A stretch of 33,171 bases of DNA from Paraburkholderia solisilvae (GTDB taxonomy: Bacteria > Pseudomonadota > Gammaproteobacteria > Burkholderiales > Burkholderiaceae): positions 1 through 33,171 of the forward strand of contig NZ_CADIKF010000072.1 of assembly GCF_902859875.1 (NCBI RefSeq). Direction: 5' to 3'. The translations under genes and the position numbers were made by a program. Below the pieces are notes generated by a model. It did no database searches, had not been told where the DNA came from, and saw only the letters and a program-made list of their open reading frames with translations. Numbering within the stretch: position 1 is the stretch's first letter; every line of letters starts with the position of its first letter. Positions 15,343 to 23,668 of the stretch are shown here, piece after piece.

Positions 15343-15891
15343 TCAATACCCGCCCTTCTTGCCGATGCCCGCGAAGGTGAAGTCGTAGTCGAGCGTAAAC
15401 GGCTTGAACCACGGACCCACGCCGGTTTCCTTGTCGACGTGACGGCCGAACGCCATATGGCCCATCTGCATCGGCGGCTCGACCATCAGTTTCAGGTGGT
15501 ATTTGCCCGGCCCGGACAGCTTCACGTTATCGCCATAATGCGGACCGTCGTTCGCGACCATCGCCATCAGGTCGCCCTTCTGGGACCAGCTCGACCCATT
15601 CTTCGTCAGCTCGTAGTGCACCTGCAGATACGGCATCCAGTCGCCTTCGGCAAAACCGGTCGGGTTGTTCTTGACCGCGTGGATATCGGCCTCGAGGTGC
15701 ACGTCCGAATCGGACGCCTTGCGCATCATCCCCTCGGGATCCATCGTAATCGGCTGCAGATACACGGCGCCGATCTCCATGCCACCTTGAATCTGCTGTT
15801 TGCCGATCGGGTACTCGGCGGCTGCGGCCGGCAAGGCAACCGCCATGGCGGCAGCGAACACACCGCTGTACAGAATTGACGAAACGCGCAT
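15343..15891 (-). CDS. ftrA: P19/Tp34-type periplasmic iron-binding protein (FtrA)
   Basis: This 182-residue exported protein has a signal peptide at about 1-24 ending AAA before EYPIGKQQIQ. The mature part matches the P19/Tp34 family of periplasmic copper/iron proteins: GGMEIGAVYLQPI, DVHLEADIHA, YHLKLMVEPP and MGHMAFGRHVDKETGVGPWF. The His, Met and Glu residues in these are the metal ligands of the family. It captures ferrous iron in the periplasm and is the first gene of the ftrABCD operon. GGAG six bases before the ATG at 15891 sets the start; the open frame goes back to 15930. A Fur-like site lies 103 bases upstream. Confidence 0.93.
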   Translation of the reverse strand: MRVSSILYSGVFAAAMAVALPAAAAEYPIGKQQIQGGMEIGAVYLQPITMDPEGMMRKASDSDVHLEADIHAVKNNPTGFAEGDWMPYLQVHYELTKNGSSWSQKGDLMAMVANDGPHYGDNVKLSGPGKYHLKLMVEPPMQMGHMAFGRHVDKETGVGPWFKPFTLDYDFTFAGIGKKGGY

Positions 15892-15993
15892 TGAAACTCC
15901 TTTGTTTTTTTGAGCGAAACGGGCCGTCACGACCCGCAGTAACGACCGACTCCAACGCTTCCCACCGAACTGCGAAACAGTAAAGAACGGTAA

Positions 15994-16008
15994 TGCGAAC
16001 CATTCTCA
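15994..16008. promoter_or_regulatory. Candidate Fur box of the ftrABCD operon
   Basis: On the minus strand TGAGAATGGTTCGCA matches the 7-1-7 Fur consensus at ten of fourteen positions. It lies upstream of ftrA and is embedded in a relatively AT-rich patch (about 15985-16035). It resembles the site in front of bfd in its right half (TTCGCA). Iron repression of ftrABCD is expected from Bordetella and Burkholderia and is inferred here. Confidence 0.65.
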
Positions 16009-16136
16009 ATACTTGTCGCGAGTTTATCACTCTTCCGTTACCGGGACAAATGCAAAAACGCGCGAAACCGTGTCGCGACAGGGGTTTACGGGGAGCTTGT
16101 GATCATCTTGCCGATGCAAGGCGATGGGATCGCAAC

Positions 16137-16159
16137 GCGTGCGGCACGACGCCGCACGC
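16137..16159. terminator. Hairpin downstream of uvrB
   Basis: GCGTGCGGC (16137-16145) and GCCGCACGC (16151-16159) form a perfect 9-bp stem with a five-base loop, 32 bases beyond the uvrB stop codon. No T-run follows on the minus strand, so it is at best a weak or Rho-assisted terminator. Confidence 0.35.
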
Positions 16160-16190
16160 TGCTGCGTGGTTGACCGGCATCGCGCATCCG

Positions 16191-18284
16191 TCAGTCGGTG
16201 CCGGTCAGATGGTCGCCGACGTTTGCGCCAAACACGCGTTCGCGCAACACGGCGAGTTGATCGCGCGCCTGCGCGGCCTTTTCGAATTCGAGATTTTTCG
16301 CGTAGTCCATCATCTGTTTTTCGAGGCGCCTGATTTCCTTCGCCAGCTGCTTTTCGGACATGTCTTCGAACTTCGCGCGCTGCTGCTGCTCGCGCAGCTC
16401 GGTGCGGGCTTCGTCCGGGTTGTAGACCCCATCGATCATGTCCTTGATCCGCTTGACCACGCCGCGCGGCACGATGCCCATCTTCTCGTTGTACGCGACC
16501 TGCTTCGCGCGCCGCCGCTCGGTTTCGTCGATCGCGCGGCGCATCGAATCGGTGACCTTGTCGGCGTACAGGATCGCCTTGCCGTTGACGTTGCGCGCCG
16601 CGCGGCCGATGGTCTGGATCAGCGAGCGCTCGGCGCGCAGGAAGCCTTCCTTGTCCGCATCGAGAATTGCGACGAGCGACACTTCCGGAATGTCCAGACC
16701 CTCGCGCAGCAAGTTGATGCCGACCAGCACGTCGAACGTGCCAAGGCGCAGATCGCGGATGATTTCGACGCGCTCGACCGTGTCGATATCGCTGTGCAGA
16801 TAGCGCACTTTCACGCCGTGGTCGGCGAGGAACTCGGTCAGCTGTTCGGCCATGCGCTTGGTCAGCACGGTGACCAGCACACGTTCGCCCGCCTTCACCC
16901 GCTCGTTGATTTCGCCGAGCACGTCGTCGACCTGACTGCGCGCCGGACGCACTTCGATCTGCGGGTCGACGAGGCCGGTCGGGCGCACGACCTGCTCGGC
17001 CACCTGGCCTGCGGTCTTCTGTTCGTAGTCGGCAGGCGTCGCCGACACGAACATGACCTGACGCATCTTGCGCTCGAACTCGTTGAACTTGAGCGGCCGG
17101 TTATCGAGCGCGGACGGCAGGCGAAAACCGTAGTCGACGAGATTTTCCTTGCGCGCGCGATCGCCGTTGTACATGCCGTTCAACTGGCCGATCAGCACGT
17201 GCGATTCGTCGAGCAGCATCAGCGCGTCGGGCGGCAGGTAATCGACGAGCGTGGGCGGCGGCTCGCCCGGCAACGCGCCGGAGAAGTGCCGCGAGTAGTT
17301 CTCGATACCCTTGCAGAAGCCGAGTTCCTGCAGCATCTCGAGGTCGAAGCGCGTGCGCTGCTCGAGACGCTGCGCTTCAACGAGTTTGCCTTGCGAATGA
17401 AAGAATTCGAGCCGCTCGCGCAATTCGGCCTTGATCGTTTCGACCGCGCGCATCACGGTTTCGCGCGGCGTCACATAGTGCGACGACGGATAGACAGTGA
17501 AACGCGGGATTTTCTGCCGCACACGGCCCGTGAGCGGGTCAAACAGTTGCAGCGTGTCGATTTCGTCATCGAAAAGCTCGATGCGCACCGCCATTTCCGC
17601 GTGCTCGGCCGGAAACACGTCGATTGTGTCGCCGCGCACGCGGAACGTGCCGCGCTGGAAATCCGCCTCGTTGCGCGTGTACTGCATCGCGATCAGCCGC
17701 ACGATCACCTCGCGCTGCCCGATGCGATCGCCGGTTCTGAGCGTGAGAATCATCTGGTGGTACTCGGACGGATTGCCGATACCGTAGATGGCCGACACGG
17801 TCGCGACGATCACCACGTCGCGACGCTCCATCAGGCTCTTGGTCGCCGACAGACGCATCTGCTCGATATGCTCGTTGATCGACGAGTCTTTCTCGATAAA
17901 CAGGTCGCGCTGCGGCACATACGCTTCCGGCTGGTAGTAGTCGTAGTACGACACGAAGTACTCGACCGCGTTGCGCGGAAAGAACTCGCGGAACTCCGCG
18001 TACAGCTGCGCCGCGAGCGTCTTGTTCGGCGCGAACACGATGGCCGGGCGGCCTAGCCGGGCAATCGTGTTCGCCATCGTAAAAGTCTTGCCGGAGCCGG
18101 TCACGCCGAGCAGCGTCTGGAACGACAGGCCGTCCTCGACCCCTTCGACGAGGGTCTGGATGGCGCTCGGCTGGTCGCCGGCCGGCGGATACGGCTGGTA
18201 GAGCTTGAACGGCGAGCCTTCGAACGCGACGAATTTGGATTCGTCGAGCGTGTCGTTGACTTCACTCAGGTGATGTTCGGACAT
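16191..18284 (-). CDS. uvrB: Excinuclease ABC subunit B
   Basis: The 697-residue product is a complete UvrB, the damage-verifying helicase-like subunit of nucleotide excision repair. Walker A GVTGSGKT is at residues 60-67. The beta-hairpin with YYDYYQPEAYVPQ follows at about 110-125. The motifs LLDESHVL, FVSATPADYE and QTIGRAARN mark the helicase core, and a C-terminal UVR domain (EKQLAKEIRRLEKQMMDYAK) is at about 650-690 for contact with UvrC. The frame runs back to a TTG at 18311, but the ATG at 18284 gives the usual start MSEHHLSEVN. No LexA box was seen upstream, which is unlike the imu cassette nearby. Confidence 0.97.
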   Translation of the reverse strand: MSEHHLSEVNDTLDESKFVAFEGSPFKLYQPYPPAGDQPSAIQTLVEGVEDGLSFQTLLGVTGSGKTFTMANTIARLGRPAIVFAPNKTLAAQLYAEFREFFPRNAVEYFVSYYDYYQPEAYVPQRDLFIEKDSSINEHIEQMRLSATKSLMERRDVVIVATVSAIYGIGNPSEYHQMILTLRTGDRIGQREVIVRLIAMQYTRNEADFQRGTFRVRGDTIDVFPAEHAEMAVRIELFDDEIDTLQLFDPLTGRVRQKIPRFTVYPSSHYVTPRETVMRAVETIKAELRERLEFFHSQGKLVEAQRLEQRTRFDLEMLQELGFCKGIENYSRHFSGALPGEPPPTLVDYLPPDALMLLDESHVLIGQLNGMYNGDRARKENLVDYGFRLPSALDNRPLKFNEFERKMRQVMFVSATPADYEQKTAGQVAEQVVRPTGLVDPQIEVRPARSQVDDVLGEINERVKAGERVLVTVLTKRMAEQLTEFLADHGVKVRYLHSDIDTVERVEIIRDLRLGTFDVLVGINLLREGLDIPEVSLVAILDADKEGFLRAERSLIQTIGRAARNVNGKAILYADKVTDSMRRAIDETERRRAKQVAYNEKMGIVPRGVVKRIKDMIDGVYNPDEARTELREQQQRAKFEDMSEKQLAKEIRRLEKQMMDYAKNLEFEKAAQARDQLAVLRERVFGANVGDHLTGTD

Positions 18285-18888
18285 GGGGCGGGCATCCTGG
18301 GCCGAAAGCAAACGACCATTTTAGCGATTTGCGAAGCGGCAGGCTGGGTGTTACGGCGTAGAGGGGGCGCATGTCGCGGACCGACGTGAGCGGCTTTCGC
18401 GTTTTTCGCGCTGGCTTGCCGGCGTGGCATGGCCGGGCGATCCGGCACTCAAACTTACCGCGAGTGGTTGCCGACGACTGACAGTAGCCGGGATATGTGG
18501 TCATCGCGCTGCATTCCAACAGATTCGCGCCGAAAATCGCGCCAGGATTCGATACAATGGCGCGTTGCGCTTGACAGATTACGCTTCGCAGCCGCATCCA
18601 GGCGGCGCACGATTGACGAAACTGGCGCGGTTGCGTCGTATTGGCGGCGATTTTTGCTGCTCATTTCACGCACTCGCATTTGCTTGCTCGCCTGCATTTG
18701 CCTGCTGCAACTGCTTGCCTCATTTGCCTGCGCGCCCGCATTTGCCTGTTCGCTGCGTGATCGTATCGTATCTGTCCGAGCAGCCCCGAACGCCTCCGGC
18801 CTCGCCGTGCAGGGCCGGGTCGCGCTTGCAGGAAGCCGTTTCAGAAGCTGTTCCGTCGCCGTCTTTCTTTCACTACTGCCGAACCATC
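18285..18888. other. Intergenic and leader region between uvrB and the aminotransferase
   Basis: No gene is supported in these 604 bases. The aminotransferase frame stays open leftward to 18424, but the encoded peptide is low in complexity and cysteine-rich. A TACAAT (18553-18558) may be a -10 element and TTGACA occurs at 18571-18576, but they are not in promoter register with each other. Four copies of a decamer lie at 18677-18748 and are listed separately. The aminotransferase may therefore have a long leader of about 300 bases. Confidence 0.45.
18677..18748 (+). repeat. Four direct repeats of CATTTGCYTG in the aminotransferase leader
   Basis: CATTTGC(T/C)TG occurs at 18677, 18695, 18721 and 18739, with start-to-start spacing of 18, 26 and 18 bases. 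The array ends 140 bases before the aminotransferase start. It may be two copies of a 44-base unit. Possible roles are tandem protein-binding sites or a slippage product. Confidence 0.55.
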
Positions 18889-20088
18889 ATGTCTCTCTTT
18901 TCCGCCGTCGAACTTGCTCCCCGCGACCCGATCCTGGGCCTGAACGAAGCCTTCAATGCCGACCCGCGCCCGACCAAGGTGAATCTGGGCGTCGGCGTCT
19001 ATACCAATGAAGAAGGCAAGATTCCGCTGCTGCGGGCAGTGCGCGAAGCAGAAAAGGCACGCATCGAAGCGGCCGCGCCGCGCGGCTATCTGCCGATTGA
19101 AGGCATCGCCACATATGACGCGGCGGTCCAGCAACTGCTGCTTGGCAAAGACTCGCCGCTGGTCGCGGCGGGCCGCGTGGTAACGGCCCAGGCGCTCGGC
19201 GGCACGGGCGCGCTGAAAATCGGCGCGGATTTCCTCAAGCGTCTGAATCCGGCGGCGAAAGTCGCGATCAGCGACCCGAGCTGGGAAAACCATCGGGCGC
19301 TGTTCGAGGGCGCGGGCTTCGAGGTTATCTCGTATCCGTACTACGACGCGAAGACCAACGGCGTCAATTTCGAAGGCATGCTGACGGCGCTCAACGGCTA
19401 CGCGCCGGGCACGATCGTCGTGCTGCACGCGTGCTGCCACAACCCGACCGGCGTGGATCTGACGGCTGACCAGTGGCGCCAGGTCGTCGAAGTCGTCAAG
19501 GCCCGCCAGCTGGTGCCGTTCCTCGACATCGCGTATCAGGGCTTCGGCGATAGTATCGACGCGGATGCTGCGGCGGTGCGTCTGTTCGTGCAATCGGAAG
19601 TGAATGTGTTCGTATCGTCGTCGTTCTCGAAGTCGTTCTCGCTCTATGGCGAACGCGTCGGTGCGCTTTCGGTCATCACGAGCGGCAAGGACGAAACCGC
19701 ACGCGTGCTGTCGCAACTGAAGCGCGTGATTCGCACCAACTATTCGAACCCGCCGACGCACGGTGGCTCGGTCGTCGCAGCCGTGCTCGGTTCGCCGGAT
19801 CTGCGCGCGATGTGGGAAACGGAACTCGGTGAAATGCGCGATCGCATCCGTGCGATGCGCAATGGGCTCGTCTCGCGTCTGCAGGCAGCGGGCGTGAACC
19901 GCGACTTCAGCTTCGTCAACGTGCAGCGCGGCATGTTCTCGTACTCGGGCCTGACCGCGGCTCAGGTCGATCGCCTGCGTGAAGAATTCGGCATCTATGC
20001 GGTCAGCACCGGCCGTATCTGCGTCGCGGCGCTGAACACGCGCAATCTCGATGTGGTCGCGAATGCGATTGCGCACGTGTTGAAGTAA
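18889..20088 (+). CDS. Aspartate/aromatic amino-acid aminotransferase (class I, PLP)
   Basis: This 399-residue protein belongs to the class Ia aminotransferases of the AspC/TyrB type. The PLP lysine is K248 in SSFSKSFSLYGERVG. Other active-site residues are in place: W132 in DPSWENH, N185 in HNPTGVD, and D213 and Y216 in LDIAYQG. The length is normal. It transfers the amino group between glutamate and aspartate or aromatic keto acids; AspC and TyrB cannot be separated with confidence by reading. The chosen ATG at 18889 matches the family start MSLFSAVELAPRDPILGL. A strong terminator follows at 20150. Confidence 0.94.
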   Translation: MSLFSAVELAPRDPILGLNEAFNADPRPTKVNLGVGVYTNEEGKIPLLRAVREAEKARIEAAAPRGYLPIEGIATYDAAVQQLLLGKDSPLVAAGRVVTAQALGGTGALKIGADFLKRLNPAAKVAISDPSWENHRALFEGAGFEVISYPYYDAKTNGVNFEGMLTALNGYAPGTIVVLHACCHNPTGVDLTADQWRQVVEVVKARQLVPFLDIAYQGFGDSIDADAAAVRLFVQSEVNVFVSSSFSKSFSLYGERVGALSVITSGKDETARVLSQLKRVIRTNYSNPPTHGGSVVAAVLGSPDLRAMWETELGEMRDRIRAMRNGLVSRLQAAGVNRDFSFVNVQRGMFSYSGLTAAQVDRLREEFGIYAVSTGRICVAALNTRNLDVVANAIAHVLK

Positions 20089-20149
20089 GTGGCGCAACGC
20101 GTGGCCGGATGGTTGGCGCTGTCCGGGACTATGCGGAATGCAGAAGCGA

Positions 20150-20181
20150 AAGCGGCACTGGTGAACCAGTGCCGCTTTTTT
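20150..20181 (+). terminator. Rho-independent terminator after the aminotransferase
   Basis: AAGCGGCACTGG (20150-20161) and CCAGTGCCGCTT (20166-20177) form a perfect 12-bp stem with the loop TGAA, followed by T to 20181. It may also serve the convergent patatin gene, whose stop is 39 bases to the right. Confidence 0.92.
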
Positions 20182-20219
20182 GTTCCCGATGACATGATGC
20201 TTTCGACATCAGCGTGTAT

Positions 20220-21452
20220 TCAACGCGTGTCGCGATGAATATCGTGGGTCACGAAACCGGAGTCGTTGTCCGGCATGTCGAGCCAGCCCGGCTGCGCGAG
20301 CGACGCGCGAATGTCGTCAAGGCCGCTTTGCCAATGTTCGCGCATCGTCGACAAGCCGAACTGATAGTCCTTGTAGTGCCCCTCGTATTCCTTGTTCCGG
20401 TAGATCAGATGGATCACGTTGTAACGCTTCGAGCACGATAGCTCGTCGGCAAGCCTGCACCAGGGGTCGTCGCGATGCTCGGGTGCGACGCGGTCGAGCA
20501 ATTCGCGCAGCACGTGCCTGAAGCGCTGCGTACGCTGCATCATGTCCGTGACCAGACGGGTGCGGCTCGAGTACTGGATGTCCTTGACCCGCCCCTGCAC
20601 ATCGGTGATGTTGTCCGGCACCGGACCGACCGCGCTCCACAGATCGACCTGGAACGCGAGCGTATCGCGGCGCGGCGACGCCTGCGCAACCTGACTGAGC
20701 GGCGTGTTCGACATCAACCCGCCGTCCCAGTAGTACTGACCGTCGATCTCGACCGCACCGAAACCGGGCGGCAGCGCGCCGGACGCCATGAAGTGTTCGG
20801 GCCTGAGCGTCGTATCCGGATGCATGTTGTCGAAGTACGCGAAGTTGCCGGTACCGACGTTCACCGCACCGACCGACACGTGCGTCTCTCCGGAATTAAT
20901 GCGATCGAAATCGCAAAGTCGCTCGAGCGTCGCTTTCAGCGGCGTCGTGTCGTAGTAGCTGGCGAGTTGCGGCGGCCCGGACACGGTCGGCAGGGGCGGC
21001 GGAAAGCGCGGCACGAAGAAGCCCTTCTGGCCTTCGACGATCGCACCGACTGCCTGCACCGCGGTGAACGCTTTGCGGACTGCGTCCGTGGAGTTGAAGA
21101 ACGCATGTTCGACGAATGGCGGCAGCGGCGGCCCGAACGCGGGTTGGCAGATCGTCTCCCAGAACTCGAGCAGCCGCTCGACCCGGCGCTCCGGCGCATT
21201 ACCGGCGATGATCGCCGTGTTCAGCGCGCCGATCGAAATGCCGGCGAGCCAGTTCGGCAGAATGCCCGCCTCGTCGAGCCCTTGGTACACGCCCGCCTGG
21301 TACGCGCCGAGCGCGCCGCCGCCTTGCAACATCAACGCGACCGTCTCGTATGTCGGCAACCCGACGACGCGACTCGCCCGTATGCCGGCTGCCGGGCCGG
21401 CACGCTCGGCGGCCGCGTCCGCGCAGGCCTCCTTGACATTGCGTTGCGCCAT
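20220..21452 (-). CDS. Patatin-like phospholipase
   Basis: This 410-residue protein has a patatin domain at about residues 36-255. The oxyanion loop is GGGALGAYQAG (residues 44-54), the serine nucleophile is S73 in GISIG, and the catalytic aspartate is D243 in DGGLMSN. A C-terminal region of about 130 residues with RYNVIHLIYRNKEYEGHYKDY corresponds to the DUF3734 extension found in a subgroup of bacterial patatins. AGGAG lies seven bases before the ATG at 21452. It follows the 3-hydroxybutyrate dehydrogenase gene by 15 bases, so it is co-transcribed with it. The pairing suggests a role in polyhydroxybutyrate or lipid turnover, which is inference. Confidence 0.92.
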   Translation of the reverse strand: MAQRNVKEACADAAAERAGPAAGIRASRVVGLPTYETVALMLQGGGALGAYQAGVYQGLDEAGILPNWLAGISIGALNTAIIAGNAPERRVERLLEFWETICQPAFGPPLPPFVEHAFFNSTDAVRKAFTAVQAVGAIVEGQKGFFVPRFPPPLPTVSGPPQLASYYDTTPLKATLERLCDFDRINSGETHVSVGAVNVGTGNFAYFDNMHPDTTLRPEHFMASGALPPGFGAVEIDGQYYWDGGLMSNTPLSQVAQASPRRDTLAFQVDLWSAVGPVPDNITDVQGRVKDIQYSSRTRLVTDMMQRTQRFRHVLRELLDRVAPEHRDDPWCRLADELSCSKRYNVIHLIYRNKEYEGHYKDYQFGLSTMREHWQSGLDDIRASLAQPGWLDMPDNDSGFVTHDIHRDTR

Positions 21453-21467
21453 TCGAGCTCTCCTCGT

Positions 21468-22265
21468 TTATTGCATATACCAGCCGTGGCTCACGACAAA
21501 CGATTGGCCCGTCAATGCCGCCGTAGGGAACGCGGACAGGAACAGCACGGTCTGCGCCACGTCTTCGACGGTGGTGAACACGCCGTCCACCGTGCCGCCT
21601 AGCATCACGTGCTTGACGACTTCGTCCTCGCTGATGCCGAGCTCCTTTGCCTGCTCGGGAATCTGCTTGTCGACGAGCGGCGTGCGCACGAATCCCGGGC
21701 AAACGACATGAGAACGCACATTGTGTTTTGCGCCCTCCTTCGCGAGCACCCGCGCAAGACCGAGCAGCGCGTGCTTGGCGGCCACGTAAGCGGACTTGAG
21801 CGGCGACGCCGCGTGCGAATGTACGGAGCCCATGTAGATCACCACGCCGCCGCGATCATCCTTGTACATGTGCTTGAGCGCCGCCTTCGTGGTAAGGAAC
21901 GCGCCGTCGACATGAATGGCCTGCATCTTCTTCCAGTCGGAAAACGCGTAGTTCTCGATCGGGTTAACGATCTGAATGCCCGCGTTTGAAATCAGGATAT
22001 CCACCGAGCCGAACTCGGCCGCGACCTTGTCTATGCCCTGGTTGACCGCGTCTTCATTCGTGACGTCCATCGCCACACCGATCGCCTTGCCGCCGGCCTG
22101 TCTGATTTCCTCGGCAACCGCATTAGCGCCTTGCTGGTTCAGGTCCGCAATCGCGATGGCGGCTCCCGCTTGCGACAGCGTCAACGCAATCTGTTTGCCG
22201 ATACCACTTGCCGCGCCCGTGACGACCGCGACCTTGCCTTGCAGACTCGTATTCAATGACGACAT
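21468..22265 (-). CDS. hbdH: 3-hydroxybutyrate dehydrogenase (SDR)
   Basis: The 265-residue protein is a short-chain dehydrogenase. NAD binding is by TGAASGIG (residues 16-23) and NAG at 94-96. The catalytic set is S147, Y160 and K164 (YVAAK). The close of the sequence (TAALTGQSFVVSHGWYMQ) and its VDGAFLTTKAALKHMY region match bacterial D-3-hydroxybutyrate dehydrogenases. This enzyme oxidises 3-hydroxybutyrate, released from stored polyhydroxybutyrate, to acetoacetate. GGAGG lies six bases before the ATG. It is the first gene of a two-gene unit with the patatin and is divergent from an aldo/keto reductase. Confidence 0.93.
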   Translation of the reverse strand: MSSLNTSLQGKVAVVTGAASGIGKQIALTLSQAGAAIAIADLNQQGANAVAEEIRQAGGKAIGVAMDVTNEDAVNQGIDKVAAEFGSVDILISNAGIQIVNPIENYAFSDWKKMQAIHVDGAFLTTKAALKHMYKDDRGGVVIYMGSVHSHAASPLKSAYVAAKHALLGLARVLAKEGAKHNVRSHVVCPGFVRTPLVDKQIPEQAKELGISEDEVVKHVMLGGTVDGVFTTVEDVAQTVLFLSAFPTAALTGQSFVVSHGWYMQ

Positions 22266-22326
22266 CCAGAACCTCCATGCAGTAGATGAGCAATGAAACC
22301 ATGACGCGCGTTCGCCGTGAAGCTAG

Positions 22327-22348
22327 CCGAATGGCATATGCCATTCGG
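22327..22348. promoter_or_regulatory. Perfect 22-bp palindrome in the hbdH-aldo/keto reductase spacer
   Basis: The half-site CCGAATGGCAT at 22327-22337 is followed directly by its exact reverse complement ATGCCATTCGG (22338-22348). A further partial half-site CCGAATG begins at 22349. It lies 62 bases upstream of hbdH and 134 bases upstream of the reductase, between divergent genes. That is the position expected of an operator for a dimeric repressor. The cognate regulator is not encoded nearby. Confidence 0.7.
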
Positions 22349-22481
22349 CCGAATGTTGCATCGCGTCCAGCGCTGCTATTGTGCATGAAGCTGAACACGC
22401 AAAGCACCCATCACGCGTTGTGCGGAATCAGATTAAGCTAAGCGGTTTTCAAGCTGTCTTAAACAACCAAAGGGGAAAGGC

Positions 22482-23453
22482 ATGAACTATCGTCGTCTCG
22501 GCCGCTCGGGCCTGCAGGTCAGCGAACTGTCGATCGGCTCCTGGGTCACTTACGGCAATCAGGTGGATCGTCGCATCGCGCGCGAATCGCTCGCCGCGGC
22601 ACGCGACGCCGGCATCAATTTCTTCGACAACGCGGAGGTTTACGCAGGCGGCCAGTCTGAAGAGATCATGGGTCACGCGCTAAAAGAACTCGCGTGGCCG
22701 CGCATCAGCTATGTCGTCTCGACGAAGTTCTTCTGGGGCCTCAATGAAGCGCCGAATCAGTACCACACGCTGAACCGCAAATATCTGATGAACGCGATCG
22801 ATAGCTCGCTCGGGCGCCTGCAGCTCGACTACGTCGATCTCGTGTTCTGCCATCGTCCCGATCCGCATACGCCGATCGAGGAAACCGTCTGGGCGATGAG
22901 CGACATGATCGCGCGTGGCAAGGCGCTGTACTGGGGCACCTCCGAATGGAGCGCCGATGAAATTCGCGCGGCGTACGAAATAGCCGAACGGCATCATCTT
23001 CACAAGCCTGTCATGGAACAGCCGCAGTACAACCTCTTTTGCCGCAAACGGGTCGAACAGGAATACAGCCGCCTTTACGAAGACATCGGCCTTGGCTTGA
23101 CCACATGGAGTCCGCTCGCATCGGGCCTGCTGACCGGCAAATACCGCAACGGCGTGCCCGCCGGCAGCCGCGCGGAGTTGCAAGGCTATGACTGGTTGCG
23201 CAACTCGCTGACCGACTCCCACAAGAACAATGTTGTCGCCAAGCTCGGCGACGTTGCGAATGAACTCGGCTGTACGCTTGCGCAATTGGCAATCGCGTGG
23301 ATCCTGAAGAATCCGAACGTCAGCACCGTCATTACCGGCGCGTCGCGCGTCGAGCAGATCGGCGAAAACATGAAGGCGCAGGACGTCGCCGCGAAGATCA
23401 CGCCGGATGTCAAGGAGCGCATCGAAGCCATCGTCGGAGATGCATTCAATTGA
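22482..23453 (+). CDS. Aldo/keto reductase (AKR6, potassium channel beta-like)
   Basis: The 323-residue protein is an NADPH-dependent aldo/keto reductase. The catalytic tetrad is D49, Y54, K82 and H124 (FFDNAEVYAGG, STKFFWG, FCHRPD). The TTWSPLASGLLTGKY and ITGASRVEQIGEN motifs bind the cofactor. WGTSEWSADEI and the length place it near the Kv-beta-like AKR6 group. The ATG is preceded by an AAAGG-type ribosome binding site (AAAGGGGAAAGGC). It is divergent from hbdH with a palindrome between them. Its substrate is unknown; an aldehyde or ketone in hydroxybutyrate or detoxification metabolism is a guess. Confidence 0.93.
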   Translation: MNYRRLGRSGLQVSELSIGSWVTYGNQVDRRIARESLAAARDAGINFFDNAEVYAGGQSEEIMGHALKELAWPRISYVVSTKFFWGLNEAPNQYHTLNRKYLMNAIDSSLGRLQLDYVDLVFCHRPDPHTPIEETVWAMSDMIARGKALYWGTSEWSADEIRAAYEIAERHHLHKPVMEQPQYNLFCRKRVEQEYSRLYEDIGLGLTTWSPLASGLLTGKYRNGVPAGSRAELQGYDWLRNSLTDSHKNNVVAKLGDVANELGCTLAQLAIAWILKNPNVSTVITGASRVEQIGENMKAQDVAAKITPDVKERIEAIVGDAFN

Positions 23454-23668
23454 TCCTCCTGGTTAAGCTGAACACGGACGAAGCATGAACGGGTAGGCCC
23501 TGTGCGCGGAGCGGCTGCTTCGGCATGCCGCGTCAACGGACCACAACGCGGCGTCGCGTACTACAATACGCGCCCGCGTTGCGCGAACCGGCAACGCGCG
23601 AAACATGCGTCACCGGTCGGAACGGCCGGCACGTGCCTCAGTTTTTGGACACCCGCCCCGGACCCACC

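Noticed and set aside
15993..18056. 687-codon open frame on the plus strand across uvrB and the ftrA upstream region
   Set aside because: It is antisense to uvrB and shows no recognisable domain; uvrB is fully conserved.
18285..18311. TTG start of uvrB nine codons upstream
   Set aside because: The ATG at 18284 gives the conserved N-terminus.
18841..20097. 418-codon open frame antisense to the aminotransferase
   Set aside because: The plus-strand frame has complete catalytic motifs; this one is a shadow.
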